The notes under the pieces are model-generated. The model searched no databases. It was not told where the DNA came from and worked only from the letters and a program-made list of their open reading frames with translations. Position numbers and translations under genes: made by a program. Positions 42,519 to 50,723 of a stretch of 54,532 bases of DNA are shown in pieces. Position 1 is the stretch's first letter. Each line of letters opens with the position of its first letter. Origin of the DNA: RYN-133 sp036497285 (GTDB taxonomy: Bacteria; Actinomycetota; Actinomycetes; Mycobacteriales; Jatrophihabitantaceae); NCBI GenBank assembly GCA_036497285.1, contig DASXJR010000094.1:1-54532 (forward strand). The letters run 5' to 3'.

Positions 42519-43366
42519 ACCTGCTTCCGACGTGAGGAAACGAAGCCGTACACCGCGGCGAGCACACCGAACGCGAAGATGAGGGTGCCCATCACGTTCA
42601 CTTGCGGGGGCACACCCGTGCGCGACGCCCCGTACACGTACAGCGGGAAAGTCACCGTATTGCCCGAATTGAAGCTGGTGATGATGTAGTCGTCGATCGA
42701 CAGCGCAAACGCCAGCAAAGCGCCCGCGAGAACGCCGGGCATGATGAGCGGCAAGGTCACCTTGAAGAACGTGACCACCGGGTTCGCTCCGAGGTCGCGT
42801 GCCGCCTCGTCGAGGGACGGGTCCACGCCGACGACCCGAGCACGCACGGTGACGGCGACGTACGCCAGGCTGAACATCACGTGCGCGATGACGATCGTCC
42901 AGTAGCCGCGGGGAATGTTCAGCGTCAGAAACATGCTCAGCATGGCCGCGCCGAGCACGACCTCCGGGGCCGCGACGTTCGCGAACAGCAACAGTGTCAC
43001 CGAACCCGATCCGCGGAACCGGTACTTCCCGAGCGCGAGGCCGACGAACGTGCCGAGGCCGGTTGCAATCACGGTGGCGATCGCGCCGATCGTCAGCGAG
43101 TTGATCAGGGCATTCGTCAGCCCTTCGATGCTGAACACCGTCCGGTAGTTGCGGAAAGTAAACCCCTGCCAGCGGATGTTGAACTTTCCGGTCGTGTCGT
43201 TGAAGCCGAACACGATCATTACGATGATCGGTGCCGACAGCCAGAGGATGACGAGCCAGCCCCAGAGCGGCAAGAGCCAGCGGCCCTTGATGCGACGACG
43301 CCGGCGCGCGGCCCGACGTGGCTGCGGCGGCGCGGCCGGTTGGTTCACTTCGGCGGTGACGACCAT
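42515..43366 (-). CDS. Polyamine-type ABC transporter permease (PotC-like)
   Basis: A 283-residue membrane protein with six helices. The cytoplasmic N-terminus is basic and Pro/Ala-rich. The permease motif near residues 190-210 reads EAARDLGANPVVTFFKVTLP, the EAA loop that touches the ATPase. SIDDYIITSFNSGNTVTFPL is typical of PotC. Together with the PotB-like subunit it forms the membrane channel. Its start overlaps the PotB-like stop (TGATG) and its stop overlaps the oxidase start. Confidence 0.93.
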   Translation of the reverse strand: MVVTAEVNQPAAPPQPRRAARRRRRIKGRWLLPLWGWLVILWLSAPIIVMIVFGFNDTTGKFNIRWQGFTFRNYRTVFSIEGLTNALINSLTIGAIATVIATGLGTFVGLALGKYRFRGSGSVTLLLFANVAAPEVVLGAAMLSMFLTLNIPRGYWTIVIAHVMFSLAYVAVTVRARVVGVDPSLDEAARDLGANPVVTFFKVTLPLIMPGVLAGALLAFALSIDDYIITSFNSGNTVTFPLYVYGASRTGVPPQVNVMGTLIFAFGVLAAVYGFVSSRRKQV

Positions 43367-44277
43367 CAGTTACCTGCCGCTTCGAGCACGTCTTCAGTCC
43401 CGAGAAGCCGGGCGTACAAGAAGACTCCGACCAGCAGGATCGCCATCAGGATGAACGAGATCGCAGCCGCGGTCGGGTAGTTGAGGTTGGTGAAGTACTG
43501 CGTCTGGATGATATTGCCGATCATCGTCGTCCCGGTACTGCCACCGAGGATCGACGCGTTCACATAGTCCGACGCGACTGGTACGAAGGTGAGCAACACG
43601 CCGGCGAAGACGCCCGGGATCGACAACGGGAACACCACCCGCAGGAACGCCATCGCCCGGTTCGCATAGAGGTCGGCCGATGCCTCCAACATGGACGTAT
43701 CGATCCGTTCGAGCGACACGTAGATCGGCAGGATCATGAACGGGATGAAGTTGTAGGTCAGCCCGCCGATCACCGCGACCGGTCTCTGCAGGATATGGAA
43801 GTTCTGGTCGACCCAGCCCCAGTCCTTCAGGCGAGAGACGATCATGCCGTTGTCGGACAAGATGTAGTTCCACGACTGCGTGCGGATCACGAACGACACG
43901 AAGAACGGCAGTAGCACGAGGAACAACAGTGACGACTTGTGCGCGCCGCCGCGGAACGCGATCCAGTAAGCGACCGGATAGCCGATCACGATGCACAGCA
44001 GCGTTGCGATCGCGCCGTATGCCAAGGAGCGGACGAACTGCACGTGGTACGCCGTCCAGGCGTCGGTGTAGTTGCGCCAGTGGAAAGTCTGCTTGAACCC
44101 GTCCGCGATGTCGCCCGTCATCGTCGACACCGAAAGCATGATCGCGATCGGCACGACGAAGAAGATCGCCAGCCAAAGCCAGCCCGGCAGGATCAACCAG
44201 TACGGAGTAGCTTTGCCCAGTCTCGGCAGCCGGCGCCGGCGGCGGCCCGGGGGCGCAGAGGTCGCGGCGGCCGTCAC
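43366..44277 (-). CDS. Polyamine-type ABC transporter permease (PotB-like)
   Basis: A 303-residue permease starting at GTG 44277, which overlaps the binding-protein stop by 4 bp. Six helices are present. Typical PotB parts are WRNYTDAWTAYHVQFVRSLA, LLPFFVSFVIRTQSWNYILS and the EAA loop ASADLYANRAMAFLRVVFPL. The open frame reaches 44310, but those codons sit inside the binding protein and have no family sequence. Confidence 0.93.
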   Translation of the reverse strand: MTAAATSAPPGRRRRRLPRLGKATPYWLILPGWLWLAIFFVVPIAIMLSVSTMTGDIADGFKQTFHWRNYTDAWTAYHVQFVRSLAYGAIATLLCIVIGYPVAYWIAFRGGAHKSSLLFLVLLPFFVSFVIRTQSWNYILSDNGMIVSRLKDWGWVDQNFHILQRPVAVIGGLTYNFIPFMILPIYVSLERIDTSMLEASADLYANRAMAFLRVVFPLSIPGVFAGVLLTFVPVASDYVNASILGGSTGTTMIGNIIQTQYFTNLNYPTAAAISFILMAILLVGVFLYARLLGTEDVLEAAGN

Positions 44278-45551
44278 GACTGGTACACCGGCTCGAACAG
44301 GTTGTTCCATACGATCTGCTCGACCTTCGTCAGCACGCGGTACCTGTGCAACTTGCTGAATTCAGCGGCGCTCGGGAAGATCAACGGGCTCGTGGCGAGG
44401 TACTCGAGGGTCTGCTTGTCCTTCCCCGTCGCGGCCTTCGCGTCCGCCTGAATGTACTGCTGCGCGTCGGTGACCGGAGTGATGTAGTTGATGCCCTCCG
44501 CCAGGATCGCGGCGACCTTCGGCTGGTAGACGAAGTCCATGTAGGTCATCGCGTCCACAGGGTGCGAGGCGTGTTGCGGGATGCACATGTTGTCAGTCCA
44601 GATGCCGGCGCCTTCCTTCGGGATCACGAACTCGAGGGTCGCGCCGGAGAGGTTCGCTTGGAAGATGTCGCCGGAATACGCCATCGAGGCCCAGATGTCG
44701 CCCTTCGAGAGCGCGTCGATGTAGGTCTGGTCGTAGTACTTGCGCACCAGGGGCTGCTGTTTGTGAAGCCAGTCCGCGGCCTTCTTCCAATCGGGCAGGG
44801 TGGACGTCTCCGGGTTGACGCCGATCGCGAACAGCGCCGAGGTCGGGAGGTCCTCGTTGTCGGCGAACATGCCGATCTTGCCCTTGAGCGCCGGATCCAT
44901 CAGGTCGTTCCAGCTGGTGATCTTGTGGCCAACGCGTTTCGGGTCGTATCCGATCCCGGTCATGCCTGACTGCCACGCCATCGTGTACACATTGCCGCGG
45001 TCGTAGCTCGGATCCCGGACCAATGTGCTCGAGTACTGGTAGAAGTTCGACATCCGGTCCTGGTCGAGCGGGGTGAGGTAGTCCAGCTCGATCAGCTTGT
45101 CGAGGTACGTCCCGTTCGTGATGACGATGATGTCGTAGCCGGTGCTCTGCTGTGCAGCCAGCTGCGGTTGGATCTTCGCAAAGAACGTGTCGTTGGCCTG
45201 GATGTCCTCAAGGTAATTGACCTTGATCCCGGTCTCCTTGGTGAACAGGTCCAGGCTCGGATGGTCGCTCTTGTTCGCACCGACGTCGATGTACAGCGGC
45301 CAGTTGCCGAAGTTGAGGTTGCCGGTCTTCTGGTGCGTGGCCCAGAACTTGGCGATCTCGGCACGGGCAGCGCTGAGCCCGAGCTTGCTGCCCTGCGCAC
45401 CTGGGATACCGCAGGCAGCCAGGGTCATCCCCAGCGCCGACAGCCCGCCGATCTGCAGGGCGCGTCGCCGCGAGATCCGTGGCGAGGTTAGGCCGCGCAG
45501 GAGGTCGGGCGTGATGTGCTGGTCGATGCCCTCCGTCGTGTCCTCGGTCAT
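44274..45551 (-). CDS. Polyamine-type ABC transporter substrate-binding lipoprotein (PotD/PotF-like)
   Basis: A 425-residue extracytoplasmic binding protein. Residues 27-32 are SRRRAL, a twin-arginine signature, followed by a hydrophobic stretch and lipobox LAAC with Cys47. Both Tat export and lipid anchoring are suggested. The mature part has FGNWPLYIDVGANKSDHPSL, FTKETGIKVNYLEDIQANDT and HPVDAMTYMDFVYQPKVAAI, typical of spermidine/putrescine-binding proteins. It overlaps the ATPase gene and the PotB-like gene by 4 bp. Confidence 0.93.
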   Translation of the reverse strand: MTEDTTEGIDQHITPDLLRGLTSPRISRRRALQIGGLSALGMTLAACGIPGAQGSKLGLSAARAEIAKFWATHQKTGNLNFGNWPLYIDVGANKSDHPSLDLFTKETGIKVNYLEDIQANDTFFAKIQPQLAAQQSTGYDIIVITNGTYLDKLIELDYLTPLDQDRMSNFYQYSSTLVRDPSYDRGNVYTMAWQSGMTGIGYDPKRVGHKITSWNDLMDPALKGKIGMFADNEDLPTSALFAIGVNPETSTLPDWKKAADWLHKQQPLVRKYYDQTYIDALSKGDIWASMAYSGDIFQANLSGATLEFVIPKEGAGIWTDNMCIPQHASHPVDAMTYMDFVYQPKVAAILAEGINYITPVTDAQQYIQADAKAATGKDKQTLEYLATSPLIFPSAAEFSKLHRYRVLTKVEQIVWNNLFEPVYQS

Positions 45552-46768
45552 GACGCCTCTTCCTCGTCGGTCGACGTCGTATCGGACTCGCTGGGCGCCA
45601 GCGGCAGGGAATGCTCCGGACGCCAGGAGAGCCAGACCTCCTGGTCGCGGTGCGCGATGTCCTCGGAGTCGGAGGAGTTCTGCACGAAGACCAGCAGGTC
45701 GCTGCCGTCCGCAGTCTTCACTGCGTACTGCGTCGACGTGCCGAGGTAGACGACCTCACCGACCCGCCCGCGCAACGCACAGCGACCTGAGTCGGGGGGT
45801 TGCGCGCTGACTGCGATCTTCTCCGGACGGACGGTGACGTCGAGCGGCTTGCCCCGCTGCGCTCCGGCTTCGACAGCGTCGGGGACGATGATCGTCTCGT
45901 CGGCGCTCGTATGCAGCGTCGCCGTGGATCCGTCCAGCTGCTCGACAGTGCCCGTGATGAGGTTGGACGTGCCGATGAAGCCGGCCACAAATCGCGTGCG
46001 GGGCCGCTCATACACGTCGCGCGGCGTCCCGAGCTGCTCGATCCTCCCGGCGTTCATCACGACAAGACGGTCGGACAGCGTCAGCGCCTCGTTCTGGTCG
46101 TGCGTGACGAAGATGAAGGTGATGCCGACTTCGCGCTGGATCCGCTTCAGTTCGATCTGCATCGCCTGTCGCAGCTTCAGGTCGAGCGCGGCGAGCGGCT
46201 CGTCCAGCAGCAGTGCCCGCGGTTTGTTGACCAACGCCCTGGCCAGTGCGACCCGCTGCTGCTGGCCACCCGAGAGCTCGCGCGGGCGGCGGTCGGACTT
46301 GCCTTCGAGCTGGACCAGTTCGAGCATCTCGTTGACCCGACGTTTGGTCGAGGCCGAGTCGACACCCCTGCGTCGCAGTCCGAACGCGACATTGTCGAAG
46401 ACCGACATGTGCGGGAACAATGCGTAGCTCTGGAAGACCATGTTGACGTCGCGGTGGTTCGGCGGCACCCCGACGACATCTTTGCCATACAGCAGGATCT
46501 GCCCCTCGCTGGGTTCTTCGAAGCCACCGATCATGCGCAGCGTCGTGGTCTTGCCGCAGCCGGACGGCCCGAGCAGGGAGAAGAACTCGCCTTCGCCGAT
46601 CACCAGGTCGACCCGGTCGACGGCGGTGACAACGCCGCGCCGGGAATGGAAGGTTTTTGCAATGCCGACCAGCTCGATGGCAGGAACTCGCGTCGAATCC
46701 GTCGCGGCGCCGGGTGCCGGCTGATTGGTCTGGTCGGCGGTCGCCACGTCCGACTTCGTCACATCCAT
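45548..46768 (-). CDS. Polyamine-type ABC transporter ATPase (PotA-like)
   Basis: A 406-residue ATPase that powers the importer. It has Walker A LLGPSGCGKTTTLRMIGGFE, Q-loop MVFQSYALFPHMSVFDNVAF, signature ELSGGQQQRVALARALVNKP and Walker B LLLDEPLAALDLKLR. A C-terminal TOBE regulatory domain carries VTVRPEKIAV. An extra 24 residues precede the ATPase core. It is the first gene of the five-gene importer-oxidase operon and is divergent from the Lrp/AsnC regulator across a 145-bp control region. Confidence 0.95.
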   Translation of the reverse strand: MDVTKSDVATADQTNQPAPGAATDSTRVPAIELVGIAKTFHSRRGVVTAVDRVDLVIGEGEFFSLLGPSGCGKTTTLRMIGGFEEPSEGQILLYGKDVVGVPPNHRDVNMVFQSYALFPHMSVFDNVAFGLRRRGVDSASTKRRVNEMLELVQLEGKSDRRPRELSGGQQQRVALARALVNKPRALLLDEPLAALDLKLRQAMQIELKRIQREVGITFIFVTHDQNEALTLSDRLVVMNAGRIEQLGTPRDVYERPRTRFVAGFIGTSNLITGTVEQLDGSTATLHTSADETIIVPDAVEAGAQRGKPLDVTVRPEKIAVSAQPPDSGRCALRGRVGEVVYLGTSTQYAVKTADGSDLLVFVQNSSDSEDIAHRDQEVWLSWRPEHSLPLAPSESDTTSTDEEEAS

Positions 46769-46848
46769 TGGGCGCTAGTGCCTCCTGCCGCAGGGCGATT
46801 GGGGGTTGACGGTAGCTTGCCTCGGTGATGTTTCCAGCGAATTGCGTT

Positions 46849-46869
46849 GTAGTGGTAACTTTCTACTAC
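46849..46869. promoter_or_regulatory. Inverted repeat in the divergent polyamine control region
   Basis: GTAGT (46849-46853) and ACTAC (46865-46869) form a 21-bp interrupted palindrome between the PotA-like operon and the Lrp/AsnC gene. The interval is locally AT-richer than its surroundings. Lrp/AsnC proteins bind such degenerate palindromes and often control themselves and the divergent operon. The assignment rests on position only. Confidence 0.4.
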
Positions 46870-46913
46870 GGATTCGCTTGCCAATCTAGAGCTTGACTGG
46901 GCAAAATCGTTGT

Positions 46914-47381
46914 ATGGCTCGCACCCCCGCGCGGATCAACACCGATGATGTCAGTCGGGCCATCATCGAACAGCTTCAGGCCGACGGTCGCCGATCGTAT
47001 GCCGCAATCGGTCAGGCCGTCGGACTTTCCGAGGCCGCGGTGCGGCAGCGGGTCCAGAAGCTGATCGATTCCGGCGTGATGCAGATCGTCGCCGTTACCG
47101 ATCCGATGCAGGTCGGTTTCGCCCGTCAGGCGATGGTCGGCATTGCGGTGAACGGCGACGTCGAAACGGTGGCGAACAAGCTGGCCAAGATCCCCGAGGT
47201 CGACTACCTCGTGGTCACGGCCGGGTCCTGGGACATCCTCGCGGAGGTGGTGGTGCAAGACGACGACCACCTGCTCCGCGTCGTCAACCGGGACATCCGC
47301 TCGCTCGACGGCATCGAGCGAACTGAGTCATGGCTTTACCTGAAACTCGCCAAACAGACCTACAACTGGGGTGCCAAATGA
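46914..47381 (+). CDS. Lrp/AsnC family transcriptional regulator
   Basis: A 155-residue regulator. The helix-turn-helix is IIEQLQADGRRSYAAIGQAV followed by GLSEAAVRQRVQKLIDSGVM. The ligand-binding RAM domain contains VGFARQAMVGIAVNGDVETV and VTAGSWDILAEVVVQDDDHL. Family members sense amino acids or related amines. It overlaps the aminotransferase start by 4 bp (ATGA) and is divergent from the polyamine importer operon, so it probably senses a polyamine or product and controls both. ATG 46914 preferred over the in-frame start at 46893. Confidence 0.93.
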   Translation: MARTPARINTDDVSRAIIEQLQADGRRSYAAIGQAVGLSEAAVRQRVQKLIDSGVMQIVAVTDPMQVGFARQAMVGIAVNGDVETVANKLAKIPEVDYLVVTAGSWDILAEVVVQDDDHLLRVVNRDIRSLDGIERTESWLYLKLAKQTYNWGAK

Positions 47382-48763
47382 ATCAGCCGCTGAGCAATCC
47401 CGCGGCGCAGGAACTCTCCGACAAGGCCCGAGAGCACCTGTGGATGCATTTCACGAAGCTCTCGTCGTACGCACACTCGCCCGTTCCTACGATCGTTCGC
47501 GGTGACGGCGCACGAATCTACGACGTGCACGGCAGGTCCTACCTCGACGGGCTCGCGGGTCTGTTCGTCGTCCAGGCCGGGCACGGCCGGCGCGAGCTCG
47601 CCGAGGCCGCGTTCAAGCAGGCCAACGAATTGGCGTTCTTCCCGCTGTGGTCCTACGCCCACCCGCAGGCGATCGAGCTCGCCGATCGGCTCGCCGATCT
47701 GGCGCCGGGCGACCTGAACAAGGTCTTCTTCACGACTGGTGGCGGTGAGGCGGTCGAGACCGCGTGGAAACTCGCCAAGCAGTACTTCAAGCTCGTCGGC
47801 AAGCCGATGAAGACCAAGGTCATCAGCCGCAACATCGCCTATCACGGCACCCCGCAGGGTGCGCTGTCGATCACCGGCATCCCGGACGCGAAGAAGTGGT
47901 TCGAGCCGCTCGTCCCGGGCGCGCACAAGGTCCAGAACACGAACTTCTACCGCGCACCCGAGCACGGCGACGACCTCGAGGCGTTCGGTCGCTGGGCCGC
48001 GGACAGCATCGAGCAGATGATCGAGTTCGAGGGGCCCGACACCGTCGCGGCCGTCTTCGTCGAGCCCGTCCAGAACTCCGGCGGCTGCTTCCCGCCGCCG
48101 CCGGGCTACTTCCAGCGGGTCCGTGAGATCTGCGACCGGCACGACGTGCTGATGGTCTCCGACGAGGTCATCTGCGCGTTCGGCCGTCTCGGCACCTACT
48201 TCGGCGCCGACAAGTTCGGTTACGTGCCGGACATGATCACCTGCGCGAAGGGTATGACGAGCGGCTACTCCCCCATCGGAGCCTGCCTCGTGTCCGACCG
48301 GGTGGCCGAACCGTTCTGGAACGGCGACGACTACTTCCCGCACGGGTACACCTTCGGCGGGCACCCGGTCTCGGCCGCGGTCGCGATGGCCAACCTCGAC
48401 ATCTTCGAGCGCGAGGGCCTCAACCAGCACGTCCTCGATCACCAGGACGCGTTCCGCGCGACCCTCGAGAAGCTGTACGACCTGCCGATCGTCGGCGACG
48501 TGCGCGGCGACGGGTTCTTCTACGGCATCGAGCTGGTCAAGGACAAGAACACCAAGGAGACGTTCACCGACGACGAATCCGAGGAGCTGCTGCGCGGGTT
48601 CATGTCGAAGGCGCTGTTCGAGGCGGGGCTGTACTGCCGCGCCGACGACCGGGGCGACGCGGTCGTTCAGCTGTCGCCGCCGTTGATCATCGGCCAGCCC
48701 GAGTTCGACGAGATCGAGCAGATCCTGCGGTCCGTGCTGACCGAGGCCTGGACGCGCATCTGA
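47378..48763 (+). CDS. Class III aminotransferase (SpuC-like putrescine/polyamine aminotransferase)
   Basis: A 461-residue PLP enzyme starting at ATG 47378. Family blocks are FTKLSSYAHSPVPTIVRGDG, YLDGLAGLFVVQAGHGRREL, FFTTGGGEAVETAWKLAKQY, VSDEVICAFGRLGTYFGAD (PLP-phosphate Asp in DEVI) and ITCAKGMTSGYSPIGA with the Schiff-base Lys. This fits omega-amine:pyruvate aminotransferases such as SpuC. It probably removes an amino group from putrescine or a similar diamine. The stop TGA shares its last base with the palindromic element. Confidence 0.93.
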   Translation: MNQPLSNPAAQELSDKAREHLWMHFTKLSSYAHSPVPTIVRGDGARIYDVHGRSYLDGLAGLFVVQAGHGRRELAEAAFKQANELAFFPLWSYAHPQAIELADRLADLAPGDLNKVFFTTGGGEAVETAWKLAKQYFKLVGKPMKTKVISRNIAYHGTPQGALSITGIPDAKKWFEPLVPGAHKVQNTNFYRAPEHGDDLEAFGRWAADSIEQMIEFEGPDTVAAVFVEPVQNSGGCFPPPPGYFQRVREICDRHDVLMVSDEVICAFGRLGTYFGADKFGYVPDMITCAKGMTSGYSPIGACLVSDRVAEPFWNGDDYFPHGYTFGGHPVSAAVAMANLDIFEREGLNQHVLDHQDAFRATLEKLYDLPIVGDVRGDGFFYGIELVKDKNTKETFTDDESEELLRGFMSKALFEAGLYCRADDRGDAVVQLSPPLIIGQPEFDEIEQILRSVLTEAWTRI

Positions 48764-48829
48764 CAGTGGTCAGTTCTGCGCCACAGTGGTCAGCTGTAGC
48801 TGACCACTGTGGCGCAAACTGACCACTGT
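48763..48829. repeat. 67-bp nested palindromic element, copy B
   Basis: Same length and layout as copy A at 30681-30747. The arms are more symmetrical here: four copies of ACAGTGGTCAG or its reverse complement and a central AGCTGTAGCT-like turn. The element begins with the last base of the aminotransferase stop codon and ends inside the GTG that starts the next gene, so it fills the whole intergenic gap. It could fold as one hairpin of about 30 bp and affect expression of the gene after it. Confidence 0.87.
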
Positions 48830-49739
48830 GGACCGGGTGCTGGTGGTCGGGGCCGGGATCTCGGGCGCGGCCTGCGCGCGAGCGGTTCGTGCCGCCGGCC
48901 TCGACGTGACGGTCGTGGAGCGCGGCCGTGCGGTCGGCGGCCGGATGGCCTCGCCGCACCTGCACGGCCGCCGCGTCGACATCGGCGCGGCGTACTTCAC
49001 CGTGACGGGCGACGGTTTCGCCGCTCTCGTCGCCGACTGGCGTGCGCGTGGGCTCGCGCATGAGTGGACGGACACGCTCGGCGTGTTCGCACCCGACGGG
49101 CTCACGAGCACCTCCGGCACCTGCCGGTTCGGTGCGCCCGGCGGCCTGCGCAGCCTCGCCCGTGACCTGCACACCGAGGTGTCGCTCGGCCACGAGCTGC
49201 GCGAATTCCCGGACGGCTTCGACGTCACGGTGTTGGCGATGCCCGACCCGCAGGCTGCCCGACTGGTCGGCGACGCGATCGATTGGGTCGAGTACGACCC
49301 GGTGATCGCGGTGGTCGCCGGCTTCGCGCAGCGAACGTGGCAACTCGACGCGGCATTCGTCAACGAGCACCCTGCGGTGACGCTGGTCGCTGACGACGGC
49401 TCCCGACGCGCGGATGGTGCGCCCGTCCTCGTCATTCACACGACGCCGCAGCTTGCCCGGGCACACCTCGACGACCCGGACGGAGCGGTGCCACCGGCCG
49501 TCGACGCGACGCGGGAACTCCTTCGGATCGACGCCGCACCGCAATGGACGTACGCGCACCGCTGGCGCTTCGCCAAGCCGGCCGCAACGCATGGCGACGC
49601 ACCATACTGGTTCGACGGCCCGCTCGGCGTGTGCGGCGATTCGTGGTGCCCGAACGGTGCGCCACGGGTGGAGGCGGCGTGGCTGTCCGGACACCGCCTC
49701 GGCCTCGAGATCGCCGCCCGCCTAGGGTCGCGGATGTGA
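48828..49739 (+). CDS. FAD/NAD(P)-binding oxidoreductase, renalase-like
   Basis: A 303-residue flavoprotein. The dinucleotide-binding loop is RVLVVGAGISGAACARAVRA (residues 3-22) and the second FAD motif is ERGRAVGGRMASP. DIGAAYFTVTGDGFAALVAD and APYWFDGPLGVCGDSWCPNG are seen in bacterial renalase-like amine oxidases, which oxidise dihydro forms of nicotinamide cofactors. The start is GTG 48828, inside the palindromic element, or GTG 48837 just after. It overlaps the next gene by 4 bp. Confidence 0.85.
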   Translation: MDRVLVVGAGISGAACARAVRAAGLDVTVVERGRAVGGRMASPHLHGRRVDIGAAYFTVTGDGFAALVADWRARGLAHEWTDTLGVFAPDGLTSTSGTCRFGAPGGLRSLARDLHTEVSLGHELREFPDGFDVTVLAMPDPQAARLVGDAIDWVEYDPVIAVVAGFAQRTWQLDAAFVNEHPAVTLVADDGSRRADGAPVLVIHTTPQLARAHLDDPDGAVPPAVDATRELLRIDAAPQWTYAHRWRFAKPAATHGDAPYWFDGPLGVCGDSWCPNGAPRVEAAWLSGHRLGLEIAARLGSRM

Positions 49740-50587
49740 GCGAACTCGCCGGCCCGGCCCACCGCGCCACTGAATCCCTGCATTCGATGATCTACTTCGC
49801 CCCGGAGCCTGGGGAGCAGTTCGTTGAAGCTGGACTGCGCCCTGGGCGGATGTGTTACTTCGCCTCGCGATCGGCCCCGATGGGTGCGGTGAGCGCCGGC
49901 GTGACCACGGCGACCTTCGTCAACTTCAACCCCGACCTCGTCGCGAAATACATCCCGCGCGCCTGGACGCTCGCGAGCATCGACCACATTCTCGCGGCCC
50001 GTTTGCGCGGCGCCGACCTCGCGCTGCGTCGCCTGCTCGGCAACGCTGTCGAATCGGTAGAGCTGAAGGAACTCGCCGACCTCGCCCGCGAAGCGACCAC
50101 AGCGCTGACTTCCGAGGGACGCCCGCTCTACGCGGGCCACGCGGGATTGCCCTGGCCGGACGAGCCGCACCTGGCCATGTGGCACGCGGCGACGTTGCTG
50201 CGTGAGTCGCGCGGCGACGGGCACACGATGGCGCTCGCGCACGCTGGGCTGTCCGGCATCGAGTCGATCGTCACGCACACCGCGACCGGACGAGGCTTCA
50301 CCGTCGACGCAGCGAAGAAGCTGCGCGGCTGGTCGGACGAGCAGTGGCAAGCCGCACAAGACGGACTGCGCAAGCGCGGCCTCATGAGCGGGGACGCGCT
50401 CACCGATCAGGGTGCGACCCTGCGGTCGACGATCGAAGCCGAGACCGATGAGCTCGACGCGGCGCCCTGGGAGCACCTCGGTGACGATCGCACGCGGCGT
50501 CTCATCGAGCTCGGCAAGGGCCTGACCCGCGTCATCGTCGCCAACGGCGCCTTCGCCGCACCCGGCGTGTTCGCCGGCTCGAAGTGA
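49736..50587 (+). CDS. SCO6745-like family protein
   Basis: A 283-residue protein starting at GTG 49736 (GTGA overlap with the oxidoreductase). The N-terminal segment AHRATESLHSMIYFAPEPGE and the later WPDEPHLAMWHAATLLRESR, followed by GDGHTMALAHAGLSGIESIV, match the SCO6745/SalK-like family. A C-terminal winged-helix-like part (GLMSGDALTDQGATLRSTIE) is present. Function is not established; a small-molecule sensing or transcriptional role has been assumed from the winged-helix part. Confidence 0.8.
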   Translation: MSELAGPAHRATESLHSMIYFAPEPGEQFVEAGLRPGRMCYFASRSAPMGAVSAGVTTATFVNFNPDLVAKYIPRAWTLASIDHILAARLRGADLALRRLLGNAVESVELKELADLAREATTALTSEGRPLYAGHAGLPWPDEPHLAMWHAATLLRESRGDGHTMALAHAGLSGIESIVTHTATGRGFTVDAAKKLRGWSDEQWQAAQDGLRKRGLMSGDALTDQGATLRSTIEAETDELDAAPWEHLGDDRTRRLIELGKGLTRVIVANGAFAAPGVFAGSK

Positions 50588-50668
50588 CTATCCCTGCACG
50601 TAGAAAGAGAATGTTGCGACAAGCACCGCAACGACCGTTAGCACGACGGATCGACGTCCCGGCGACAT
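50588..50668 (-). CDS. 26-residue single-helix membrane micropeptide
   Basis: A short frame from ATG 50668 to the stop at 50588-50590. It encodes a basic N-terminus SPGRR, then a hydrophobic helix SVVLTVVAVLVATFSFYV and a C-terminal QG. GGGAGGGAAG lies at the correct spacing upstream. It is on the XdhC strand, 55 bp after that gene's stop, behind a perfect hairpin CTGCGCC-TGA-GGCGCAG at 50685-50701. No family is known to me. The strong ribosome-binding site is the main support. Confidence 0.45.
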   Translation of the reverse strand: MSPGRRSVVLTVVAVLVATFSFYVQG

Positions 50669-50723
50669 CGGCTTCCCTCCCCATCTGCGCCTGAGGCGCA
50701 GCGGAGAGTAACACCGACCTGAT

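Noticed and set aside
50532..50714. 60-codon minus-strand frame across the SCO6745-like gene end
   Set aside because: It overlaps a conserved gene and the better supported micropeptide frame, and has no ribosome-binding site or similarity.
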